DNA of 54,674 nt from Opitutales bacterium (GTDB lineage: Bacteria > Verrucomicrobiota > Verrucomicrobiia > Opitutales > Opitutaceae), in assembly GCA_018700525.1 (NCBI GenBank), contig JABITN010000192.1, positions 1 through 54,674 of the forward strand. The letters run 5' to 3'. The notes beneath the pieces were generated by a model. The model did not search any database. It saw nothing but the letters and a program-made list of their open reading frames with translations, and had not been told where the DNA came from. Both the position numbers and the translations under genes were made by a program. This document shows, in pieces, positions 1 through 8,174 of this stretch. Within the stretch, counting starts at the first letter, position 1; the number at the start of each line of letters is the position of its first letter.

Positions 1-1604
1 ATGGACGTTAGCACCGTCGTATCGCTAATCGGGCTACAATGATCGCCGAATATCGCTCCATCTAAAATCGCTGCTGCAGTAAGGAAAAATAGAATTTCTC
101 CCCCGGCTTCGTAGGCTCCCAACGAAAATGAAAGCGGCAGAATAATTGGTATCAAGATTCCCATGGCTCCCCAACTCGTACCCGTCGCGAAAGACATCGC
201 AGCCGCTACAGCGAAAGTAAACAAGGGCAATGTCCACACCGGCATGTCATCTCCTAGCAACGCAATCAAATACTGCGCGGTTCCAAGGTTTTCGCAAATC
301 GCCCGCATCGCCCAAGTCATCATCAAAATGTAGATAGCCATCCACATCGTGGGCATTCCGCTAATGTAAGTTCTACACGACTCCCGAACGCTCATCAACC
401 CTTGCCCCAAGGTCAAAGCGAAGGCAACGATGCCGCCCACCAAAGACGCCAAAAAAAGCACTGGCATCGCACCCGCTCCATCGGCATTGCTCATCGTCAC
501 GCCAAAGGCCAATCGCCAATCCTCGAAACGTGCTAAGGAAAATGCTCCACCATTTTCGAGAACTCGATAGCGCCCAAGAAATAGAATTCCAAATACAATT
601 CCAAAGATTACGCAGAAAATAGGAATTACCGCATTATACCAGCGCTTAGGCGTATCCGCCTCTGGCTCTCTATTTTCCGTAGCCTGTATCCCCAAGGCTT
701 CGCTGCTATCGTCCCGAACTTTGCCTTCCAAAGCCGCGCGACGCTCAGCCTTATACATTGGCCCGAAATCACGCCCCAGGGCAGAGCTCATGAACATAAA
801 GATCAACGTACCGATGCAGTAGAAACGCATAGGCAAGAGCTCGAGGAAAATTTCGTATCCAGAAAGATCTATTCCGAGCTCTTTCGCTTCGCCCCCCAAG
901 AGCATCGCCTCGAAAGCGATCCAGGTTGAGAGCACTGCCAAACCCGCAACCGGCGCCGTGGTCGAATCGACCAGGTAAGCGAGCTTTTCTCGCGAGATAC
1001 GCCACTTGTCCGATAGCTTCTGCATCGTATTGCCCAGTACCACCGTATTCGAGTAGTCATCGAAAAACATCACCACGCCCGCAAGACCGATCGATACCAA
1101 AGCCTTCCGACGGCTTGTCGCCACTTTTCCCAGTCCAGCGACCAAACCGGCCAAGCCGCCATTCTTCGACAGCAGATGCACCATGCCTACCAAGGTAAAC
1201 AAGAAGAGGAAAATGTAGAGATTGAAGCTCGATGTCAGGGTCTCCCACACATAATCGTGGAGCGCCAAAGTCGCCACCACCAAAGGATTCAGTCCGAACG
1301 ATAAAAACGAACCAGCGACGAACGCCGAAATCAAAGCAAAGACCATAGATCTGAAAAACAAGGCAACCAATACCGCCAGCATTGGCGGAGCCAAGGATGT
1401 CCAGTGCCCGATCACCGTTGGAGCCGCCGCGCCCTCGCGTAGCTGATCCACGAAACTATTCGTCTCCCCGCTCAAAACCACTCCCAACTCGGCCTTCAAT
1501 TGGGGATCGACCGGAACCATCGCCAAAAACGAACAAGTCGCCAACAATGTCATAAAAAACGCCAGCCAGCGTTCCGGTCGTTTCCAATGTGGGATGGGCT
1601 CCAT
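1..1604 (-). CDS. NhaC-family Na+/H+ antiporter (3' end outside window)
   Basis: The minus strand has an open frame from an ATG at 1604 to the window edge, so the C-terminus is missing (about 534 residues present). It encodes a polytopic inner-membrane protein with many Leu/Val/Ile-rich helices. Close to the visible end is the motif FGDHCSPISDTTVLTS, which is characteristic of the NhaC-type antiporter family (Na_H_antiporter). A second conserved patch, FFDDYSNTVVLGNT, lies near residue 180. The expected role is exchange of cytoplasmic Na+ for H+ in salt and pH homeostasis, which fits a marine organism. The frame stays open upstream of 1604 without another ATG, so that start is the most likely one. 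The gene is downstream of the phosphofructokinase gene on the same strand but separated from it by a strong terminator. Family assignment is secure; the transported ion is inferred. Confidence 0.85.
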   Translation of the reverse strand, partial: MEPIPHWKRPERWLAFFMTLLATCSFLAMVPVDPQLKAELGVVLSGETNSFVDQLREGAAAPTVIGHWTSLAPPMLAVLVALFFRSMVFALISAFVAGSFLSFGLNPLVVATLALHDYVWETLTSSFNLYIFLFLFTLVGMVHLLSKNGGLAGLVAGLGKVATSRRKALVSIGLAGVVMFFDDYSNTVVLGNTMQKLSDKWRISREKLAYLVDSTTAPVAGLAVLSTWIAFEAMLLGGEAKELGIDLSGYEIFLELLPMRFYCIGTLIFMFMSSALGRDFGPMYKAERRAALEGKVRDDSSEALGIQATENREPEADTPKRWYNAVIPIFCVIFGIVFGILFLGRYRVLENGGAFSLARFEDWRLAFGVTMSNADGAGAMPVLFLASLVGGIVAFALTLGQGLMSVRESCRTYISGMPTMWMAIYILMMTWAMRAICENLGTAQYLIALLGDDMPVWTLPLFTFAVAAAMSFATGTSWGAMGILIPIILPLSFSLGAYEAGGEILFFLTAAAILDGAIFGDHCSPISDTTVLTS

Positions 1605-1755
1605 AAAATAGATCGGCTGCAGAACAGGAGCAAAACACCCGACTACATTTCCCACCCTCGCGTCGAAGAGTCTAGAAATCAACGGCTTTTCATCACCATT
1701 GCGGGGAATTTTACAAAATTCACCTTTCAACGCCGCCTAGCTATTCAAACTATGC

Positions 1756-1793
1756 AAAAAAGACCCCTTGGATCTCAATCGATCCAAGGGGTC
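1756..1793 (-). terminator. Rho-independent terminator of the phosphofructokinase gene
   Basis: Perfect 12-bp inverted repeat (1762-1773 and 1782-1793, arm GACCCCTTGGAT) with an 8-nt loop. Read on the minus strand it is followed by six T residues. It lies 30 nt past the stop of the phosphofructokinase gene and before the antiporter start, so the two genes are probably transcribed separately. Confidence 0.85.
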
Positions 1794-1822
1794 CGGAAAT
1801 TTGCTAATTCGATATTCAGCAC

Positions 1823-3082
1823 CTACTGCTCATAAGCGGCGAGCTGCTTATCAACTCGGACGCGCTTCAGCTTCGTGAACGCTGGGAGACCATTTTCAAA
1901 CGGAGCCTTCACTTCCCCTTGGATCAAAGGAGTCGCGTATTTGATGAACGGATAGTTCATGCTCACTCCATCGTCATTGATCCAGTCTTTGGGAATACGT
2001 TTCGTGCCTTGCGAAACCTCGCCGAGATCCGCCAATCCAGTTTCGCAAGCGTACGATTCCGATTCAGTGCGCTGCAGACTGATCATCTTGCCCGACTCGC
2101 CCTTTTGAACTGCTGCGATCACCGCATCCTGACCGACCAAATACGCCTCGTCGGAATCAGTCTTCGATGCGCAATGCGTCGCCGAGCGCTGAGCGATGCC
2201 CAACTTACAAGAACGAGCACTCACATTGAGAGTCTTATCAACTAGGTTGCGTAAGTACTCCCCCGAGCCGCCTAATTGTACGTTGCCGAACGCATCGGTA
2301 CTGGAAGAACCTAAAGCCACGTAGTTTCCGTCGCTGTCGACCAAACCTTCGCCTACCACGATCACGCAGTACTTTTCGCATTGAAGCACGCGTTGCACGT
2401 CTTCGATGAATTTCTCATTCGAGAAAGGCACCTCTGGAATATAAATCAAATGCGGCGGATCGTGCGGATAGTCGCGGCGCTTGCAAAGCGAGGCTCCAGC
2501 GGCGATCCAACCGGAATTTCGCCCCATCACTTCCAGAATCGAAACATAGTCGCCTTGCCCGACAGCCTCGCTATCCGAGGCCATCTCGCGAACCGTCGTC
2601 GCGACATACTTGATAGCGCTACCGTAACCCGGCGTGTGATCCGTACGAGTGATGTCGTTGTCAATCGTCTTAGGAATGCCGATCACGCGCAATTCGTAGC
2701 CTTGTTCGATCGCGATGCTGTTCAGCTTCGCCGCAGTCGCCATCGAATCGTTATCCCCTATGTAAAAGAAGTAGCGAATATCGTGCGTCTTGAACACTTC
2801 CAAAGCACGCTCGTAATCAGCCTCCTTTTTAAACTGAAACCGGCAGGTTCCCAAGGCCGCTCCAGGAGACGCCCTTAAACCTCGAATCGCTTGCTGCGAC
2901 TCCGATGCCAAATCGATGAAATCCTCATTCAGAATGCCAAGCACTCCATTGAGACTTCCATAAATCTCTTCGATGCACTCATAGTTGAGCGCTTCGTCAA
3001 TGACGCCTGCGAGTGTTGCGTTGATAACGGCTGTCGGTCCGCCCGACTGCCCAACGAGACAATTTCCTTCTAATTCGGCCAT
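1823..3082 (-). CDS. pfp: Pyrophosphate-dependent 6-phosphofructokinase
   Basis: A 419-residue protein of the phosphofructokinase family, phosphorylating fructose 6-phosphate to fructose 1,6-bisphosphate in glycolysis. The nucleotide/phosphate loop GQSGGPTAVIN is at residues 11-21. PKTIDND at 137-143 carries the Lys that is typical of PPi-using enzymes (ATP enzymes have PGTIDND). The donor-site motif is GDNDS at 109-113; the Asp replacing the Gly of ATP enzymes (GGDGS) again points to pyrophosphate. EVMGRNSGWIAA is the sugar-phosphate binding loop. PPi use makes the step reversible, so the enzyme may serve both glycolysis and gluconeogenesis. The GDNDS form differs slightly from the commoner GGNDS or GGDDS. 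The gene is monocistronic, divergent from the glycyl-tRNA synthetase gene, and ends at a clear terminator. Donor specificity is inferred from motifs. Confidence 0.9.
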   Translation of the reverse strand: MAELEGNCLVGQSGGPTAVINATLAGVIDEALNYECIEEIYGSLNGVLGILNEDFIDLASESQQAIRGLRASPGAALGTCRFQFKKEADYERALEVFKTHDIRYFFYIGDNDSMATAAKLNSIAIEQGYELRVIGIPKTIDNDITRTDHTPGYGSAIKYVATTVREMASDSEAVGQGDYVSILEVMGRNSGWIAAGASLCKRRDYPHDPPHLIYIPEVPFSNEKFIEDVQRVLQCEKYCVIVVGEGLVDSDGNYVALGSSSTDAFGNVQLGGSGEYLRNLVDKTLNVSARSCKLGIAQRSATHCASKTDSDEAYLVGQDAVIAAVQKGESGKMISLQRTESESYACETGLADLGEVSQGTKRIPKDWINDDGVSMNYPFIKYATPLIQGEVKAPFENGLPAFTKLKRVRVDKQLAAYEQ

Positions 3083-3226
3083 GGTAAAAAAATCAGGTTC
3101 TTACTGTAGCTGGAGAGTCAAAGATGATCCAAACTCGCTTGGCAACCAAATTACCGAACTCAATCGCCTTGTTGGAGAAGTATTTCCAAAAAAACCCTGT
3201 TCTGCCACGCGAGCCCATCGCAAAGC

Positions 3227-3255
3227 TTGACCCCCATCACCTTCCCAACCATTTA
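3227..3255 (+). promoter_or_regulatory. Possible promoter of the glycyl-tRNA synthetase gene
   Basis: TTGACC, a 17-nt spacer and CATTTA lie just upstream of the ATG at 3266. The -35-like box is good but the -10-like box is poor, and the implied leader would be only a few nucleotides. Listed as a weak candidate. Confidence 0.2.
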
Positions 3256-3265
3256 AACACGCCTT

Positions 3266-4771
3266 ATGTCCAAAGCCAAAGCATCGAGCAATCCTCTCAT
3301 GGATGCCATCGTAGCCCTCTGTAAACGTCGTGGGTTCATTTTTCAATCATCGGAAATCTACGGCGGCTACAACGGCTTCTTCGACTTTGGCCCTCTCGGC
3401 GTTGAGCTTAAGAAGAACATCAAAGACGCCTGGTGGAAAGATATGGTCCATCGCCGCGCCGATATCGAAGGACTCGACTCGTCGATCATAATGTCGCCCA
3501 AGATCTGGGTAGCCTCAGGCCACGTAGGTGGGTTCTCCGACCCGATGGTCGACTGCAAGGTATCCAAAATGCGCTACCGTGCCGACCAGTTTTTCTTCGC
3601 TCCCGTTCGCGTGAACAACGAGACAATCGGCTACATCTCTATTCTAGAAGACGGCAAAATGCAGGCCGAAGCTGAAGCCGCCGCCGAAAAGATGAAGCGC
3701 AAAGGCGGTCATCAAGGCGAACTCGGCCCCATCGAGCTGAAGGACTACACAGAGGCCGACCCTTCGGAGTATGAGCTCATTCCATCTCCCGCAACCGGAG
3801 AACCAGGATCGCTCACGCCTCCGCGCGAATTCAACCTGATGTTCGAAACCAAGGTCGGCGCCCTCAGCGACAGCTCCGACGTCGCTTACCTGCGCCCCGA
3901 AACCGCCCAGGGCATTTTCGCCAACTACCGAAACGTCGTCGACACCGGCCGCGTTAAGATTCCCTTTGGCATCGCTCAGATCGGTAAAGCCTTCCGCAAC
4001 GAAATCACGCCGAAGAACTTCATTTTCCGTTCCCGCGAATTCGAGCAAATGGAGATCGAATACTTCATTTCTCCAGAAGCCGACTGGGAAGCCATCCATC
4101 AAGACTGGATAGCTTGCTGCCAAAACTGGCTGCTATCAATTGGCCTTCCTGAAGAAATGCTTGGCCGCGACGTGCACGAAAAACTCGCTCACTACGCGCG
4201 AGCCTGCACCGATATCACTTTCGAGTTTCCGTTTGGAAAACAAGAGCTTTGGGGCATCGCGGCCCGGAGCAACTTCGATCTCACCCAGCACGCCGAGCAT
4301 TCTGGCAAGCCTATGGAGATCTTCGATGAAGCGGCCAAGAAGAAATACATCCCGCACGTCATCGAGCCTTCGCTTGGCGTCGACCGCTTGCTTCTCGCCC
4401 TGCTCACAGCAGCCTATACCGAAGACGAAGTCGGCGGGGAGAAACGCTCGCTCATGAAATTTCATCCGCGGATAGCCCCTTACAAGGTCGCTGTACTACC
4501 ATTGCTCAAGAACAAGCCCGAACTCGTCGAACGTGCGCACGGGATCTACGAAAAACTCCAAAAGCGGTACAATACGTTCTGGGATGCCTCCGGTGCCATC
4601 GGCCGACGTTATCGCCGCATGGACGAAATCGGAACGCCTTGGTGTGTTACCATCGATTTCGATACCATCGAAAAAGACGGCACCGTCACTCTCCGCGATC
4701 GCGACACAACCGAACAAAAGCGCGTCACCGAAGAGGAATTGTACACCCTGCTCGACGCTTCCCTGCATTAG
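3266..4771 (+). CDS. glyQS: Glycyl-tRNA synthetase, alpha2 type
   Basis: A 501-residue class II aminoacyl-tRNA synthetase that charges tRNA-Gly with glycine in the cytoplasm. It is the single-chain homodimeric type, not the alpha/beta type. Near the N-terminus are [16 protein letters not shown] and the conserved [15 protein letters not shown]. Motif 2 is visible as [21 protein letters not shown] (about residues 245-265) and motif 3 as [14 protein letters not shown] (about 371-384). The C-terminal anticodon-binding domain starts near residue 400 ([11 protein letters not shown]). Length and motif order are normal. The ATG at 3266 starts a typical N-terminus. The gene is divergent from the phosphofructokinase gene with a 183-nt intergenic region and stands alone, 139 nt before the helicase gene. 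Confidence 0.96.
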   Translation: MSKAKASSNPLMDAIVALCKRRGFIFQSSEIYGGYNGFFDFGPLGVELKKNIKDAWWKDMVHRRADIEGLDSSIIMSPKIWVASGHVGGFSDPMVDCKVSKMRYRADQFFFAPVRVNNETIGYISILEDGKMQAEAEAAAEKMKRKGGHQGELGPIELKDYTEADPSEYELIPSPATGEPGSLTPPREFNLMFETKVGALSDSSDVAYLRPETAQGIFANYRNVVDTGRVKIPFGIAQIGKAFRNEITPKNFIFRSREFEQMEIEYFISPEADWEAIHQDWIACCQNWLLSIGLPEEMLGRDVHEKLAHYARACTDITFEFPFGKQELWGIAARSNFDLTQHAEHSGKPMEIFDEAAKKKYIPHVIEPSLGVDRLLLALLTAAYTEDEVGGEKRSLMKFHPRIAPYKVAVLPLLKNKPELVERAHGIYEKLQKRYNTFWDASGAIGRRYRRMDEIGTPWCVTIDFDTIEKDGTVTLRDRDTTEQKRVTEEELYTLLDASLH

Positions 4772-4910
4772 AGCGAAACGCTTCTAGCATCAGCGAGGAC
4801 CATGGCATCTGTTAAATTATCTCCAATCTGACCGCACACTATTTCCTATTGCATCGCTCTGGGCGACTTGTACCGTCCAGATCAAAAGCCTTCAGAGGCT
4901 TAACTGCCGC

Positions 4911-7900
4911 ATGGGGAAAACGATAAAAGAATGGAAAGACGAGGTCGAGAAGACCGCCGGACGGGCGCTTTCCAAAAATGAGAACGAGTACTTCGAGGTC
5001 CTAACCGAACTGCTCGACATGCTCGATTGGAAAGATGCCTTGCACGTCAAGGATATCGCCCTGCTCGACTCCAAAATCCTTTTTGTAGAGAAAGACCCTA
5101 AAGCTCCAGTCACCAACGGACTCTGGATCGAACAACCGGAAGACGAGTATTCGCTATGGCAATACATTGCGCTCCTTTTGAACGACCGCAAACTCGTCAT
5201 CCCAAAATTCCTCGAAGAACACACTCAAATCGATGCTACCCGTTCGGAGATTCTCTCCCGCCAACGCCAGAAAGAATCACGCCTTTGGAAAAACCGACTC
5301 GGCAACCTATCCCAGCGACGCGAGTTCAGCCACACAGGATCGCTCGACGTTCGGCTAAAACTGCAAGGACGTTCGCTCAAGTGGGAAGGCAAAGCCACTG
5401 GCTATTCCGATTACGCACCGCTAGCCGCCAAAGAAATGGCCCAGTGGCTCGCTAAGGACTTCGGCTTTCTCGATCGTTTTGCAGCACCAAGTCTACCGCT
5501 ATGCGCACTTTTCCAAGAATACTACCGCTCGACCCAAAGAACCCGAATCGATTTAGACAAAGCGGAGGATTGCTCCTTTCTCAATCTTCTTATCCACCGA
5601 GCCGATACCAGCACCCGTATTGTCAACAAAGAAGGCATTACCCTCGCCATTCGCGAAGAGCGTCTCAAATGGACCGGTTCGGAGAGTGGCCCTAATCGCT
5701 CGGGCAACTACCAGCTTACCCTTATTTTCGAAGACGGCCAACCCGCACCGTACTCGATGGTCTATCTTCCCGGTTCCCAAGCACTCTACCTGCAAGGCGA
5801 CGCCCTTTATCGCGGCCCAGGCTCCCTAAAAACCGACGCCGACCCGAACCAACCTTTCAATATTCCGCAAGAAGCGATCGAAAGCCCGGAAGGCTTGCTC
5901 TTTCTTAGGAATCAGAGCCTCGAACTTCCCGAACAACTCAAAGGTCAAATCGTCGCCGTGCCCCTTCAATCGCGTATCTATTGCGATGCAATTGAGAACC
6001 AGGATGCGCTCAATCGGCATAGCATGCTGCGGGTTTCCCTCGCAGCCGTCTCCCGCGATCAAAAACATTGGTTTGTCCTAACAGACCAAGGCTGGGCCCC
6101 GTCGCCGAATCTCGAAACCGAAGAAGAATCCTCTCAAGCCGAAAAAGGAGCCCTGTTCGAGTATCCGGATGCTACGCCATACCTAACCCCTTTTCACGAA
6201 TTCGAGCTGACCGAAGTGGACCAAGGCGTCTGGCAACGCCCAATCGACCTTGATTTCCCCAGCGCCTTCACTCACTGGATACAACGCTTCCCCAGCGAGC
6301 TCCAAATTGTCGCCGACGACGAGCTCGATACTTTAGTCGATGGAAAACCAATCGGCCGCTACGCCCTTCGCATCGATTCCAACGACAACCAGGACTGGTT
6401 CGACGTTCGCCTGGAACCTGAATTGCTCGACGTCAACCTGACCGAAAACGAGCAGCAGTTGCTCCTTAAGGCCAAAGGCGACTTCGTCCACCTTCCCGGC
6501 AAAGGCTGGAAACGCTTCGACCCAACCGTCGCTCCCTCCCAGCAAGAGCTACTGCGCCAACTGGGACTAAACAACGACGAGTCCGCAACCGACTCCCATT
6601 CCTTTCACGCGATGCAGCTCGCTGAAACGCGCCTCGAAGACGCCGCCGACAAGGCACTTGTTCGCAATATCCGCAAACGGGCCAGAGACATCTCCGCCAA
6701 AACGCCGGCTAATCTTCCCAAGGGAATCAACACTCAGCTCCGCCCTTACCAAGAAGAAGGATTCCGTTTTCTATCTTTTCTCTCCCATAACCGATTCGGA
6801 GGTATCCTCGCCGACGATATGGGACTGGGTAAAACGCTTCAGGCTCTGACTTGGCTGACTTGGCTCAAATTGCACCGCTCTCCCGAAGAGCCATTCCAAG
6901 TTCTCGTCGTCTGTCCGAAGTCCGTGATGCACGTCTGGAAAAAGGAAGTCGAACGTCACACGGAACTCCTTTCGATCGCCGTTTTCGACCCAGCCTTGGT
7001 TCACTCGGCATCATGGAGCGCATCAGGAATCGATATCCTCGTCGCCAACTATTCGCAACTACGGATCAATCGTTCCTTCTTCTTGGAACAACAATGGACC
7101 GTCGCAGCTCTCGACGAAGGACAATACATCAAAACCCCTCAATCGCAAACGGCCAAAACAGCATGTGCCCTCAAGTCTGAATACCGTATCATCATAACCG
7201 GTACGCCGATTGAAAATCGGATCCTCGATCTGTGGAGTCTCTTCGCCTTCGCAATGCCAGGACTCCTGGGAAATCAAGCGTTATTCAAGCGCCAATACAA
7301 GGAATCCGATTCAGACTCCCCGCGGCGCCTATACGCACGGACGAGACATTTCATGCTGCGCCGCAGCAAGGGTCAAGTTGCGCCAGATCTCCCAGATCGT
7401 ATAGAAGAAACACTTACATGCGAACTCGAGGGAGATCAGAAGGACCTCTACACCGCCGAACTTAAAAGCGTTCAACAAAGCCTCCGCAGCATTCAATCTG
7501 ACGCCGAGTTCGAGAAAGAACGCTTCAACATCCTTTCCTCTCTACTCCGACTCCGTCAAATTTGCTGCCATCCCCGTCTCATCGATCCCGCGTACGCCGA
7601 CATGAAAAGCGCGAAGATGGAAGCCTTGCTCGACCACGTATCCGAACTAATGGATGAAGGTCACAAAGTGCTAATTTTTAGCCAGTTCGTCGAAATGCTC
7701 GAGATCATTCGCGGCGAGCTCGACGCCCTCGGATGCAAGCATCTCATGCTCACCGGCAAAACCAAGAATCGAGAAGAACTGGTTGATCAGTTTCAAGAGG
7801 ACGAATCCATCACCGCCTTTCTCCTCTCGCTGCGCGCAGCCGGCTCCGGCTTGAACCTAACCTCTGCATCCTACGTCATTCTCTACGACCCGTGGTGGAA

Positions 7901-8114
7901 CCCAGCCGTAGAAGCGCAAGCTATCGACCGGACTCACCGCATCGGCCAAGAAAATGCCGTTAACGCCTACCGCCTAATTGCGCGAGGAACCGTCGAAGAC
8001 AAAATCCAAAGCCTACAGCTCAAGAAAGAGACGCTGGCCAACGAAGTCGTCCAAGAGGAATCCCTCAATCAGATCCTCAACCTCGACCGCCTCACAAGCA
8101 TCCTTCAAGCGTAG
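4911..8114 (+). CDS. SNF2/Rad54-family helicase-like ATPase
   Basis: A 1067-residue SWI2/SNF2-type ATPase. The catalytic half starts near residue 600: LRPYQEEGFRFLSFLS, Walker A DDMGLGKT near residue 636, Walker B-like DEGQ near 731 (DEAH/DEGH is commoner), motif III ITGTPIEN and the helicase-C part with IFSQFVEMLEIIR, LLSLRAAGSGLNLT, DPWWNPAVEAQA and DRTHRIGQ. Such proteins use ATP to translocate on DNA and move or remodel bound proteins; the bacterial target is not known (related to the RapA/HepA group in fold, but without its full architecture). The first 600 residues have no domain I recognise and no Cys-rich SWIM motif. The protein is cytosolic. It is convergent with the M16 peptidase gene, 60 nt apart. 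Function beyond ATP-driven DNA translocation is unassigned. Confidence 0.88.
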   Translation: MGKTIKEWKDEVEKTAGRALSKNENEYFEVLTELLDMLDWKDALHVKDIALLDSKILFVEKDPKAPVTNGLWIEQPEDEYSLWQYIALLLNDRKLVIPKFLEEHTQIDATRSEILSRQRQKESRLWKNRLGNLSQRREFSHTGSLDVRLKLQGRSLKWEGKATGYSDYAPLAAKEMAQWLAKDFGFLDRFAAPSLPLCALFQEYYRSTQRTRIDLDKAEDCSFLNLLIHRADTSTRIVNKEGITLAIREERLKWTGSESGPNRSGNYQLTLIFEDGQPAPYSMVYLPGSQALYLQGDALYRGPGSLKTDADPNQPFNIPQEAIESPEGLLFLRNQSLELPEQLKGQIVAVPLQSRIYCDAIENQDALNRHSMLRVSLAAVSRDQKHWFVLTDQGWAPSPNLETEEESSQAEKGALFEYPDATPYLTPFHEFELTEVDQGVWQRPIDLDFPSAFTHWIQRFPSELQIVADDELDTLVDGKPIGRYALRIDSNDNQDWFDVRLEPELLDVNLTENEQQLLLKAKGDFVHLPGKGWKRFDPTVAPSQQELLRQLGLNNDESATDSHSFHAMQLAETRLEDAADKALVRNIRKRARDISAKTPANLPKGINTQLRPYQEEGFRFLSFLSHNRFGGILADDMGLGKTLQALTWLTWLKLHRSPEEPFQVLVVCPKSVMHVWKKEVERHTELLSIAVFDPALVHSASWSASGIDILVANYSQLRINRSFFLEQQWTVAALDEGQYIKTPQSQTAKTACALKSEYRIIITGTPIENRILDLWSLFAFAMPGLLGNQALFKRQYKESDSDSPRRLYARTRHFMLRRSKGQVAPDLPDRIEETLTCELEGDQKDLYTAELKSVQQSLRSIQSDAEFEKERFNILSSLLRLRQICCHPRLIDPAYADMKSAKMEALLDHVSELMDEGHKVLIFSQFVEMLEIIRGELDALGCKHLMLTGKTKNREELVDQFQEDESITAFLLSLRAAGSGLNLTSASYVILYDPWWNPAVEAQAIDRTHRIGQENAVNAYRLIARGTVEDKIQSLQLKKETLANEVVQEESLNQILNLDRLTSILQA

Positions 8115-8174
8115 TCTTTTACACGTAAGGCCGGCGGGCGGGCGGTGCCGCAACAGCTGTTATCCCCCTATTCC

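Noticed and set aside
1500-1835. 111-codon plus-strand frame
   Set aside because: Overlaps the antiporter 5' end and the terminator; no ribosome site or family likeness.
2381-2878. 165-codon plus-strand frame over the phosphofructokinase gene
   Set aside because: Antisense to a clearly functional enzyme gene, with no motif.
3083-3265. Possible T-box-type leader before the glycyl-tRNA synthetase gene
   Set aside because: No T-box core sequence and no terminator/antiterminator pair, and the space is too short.
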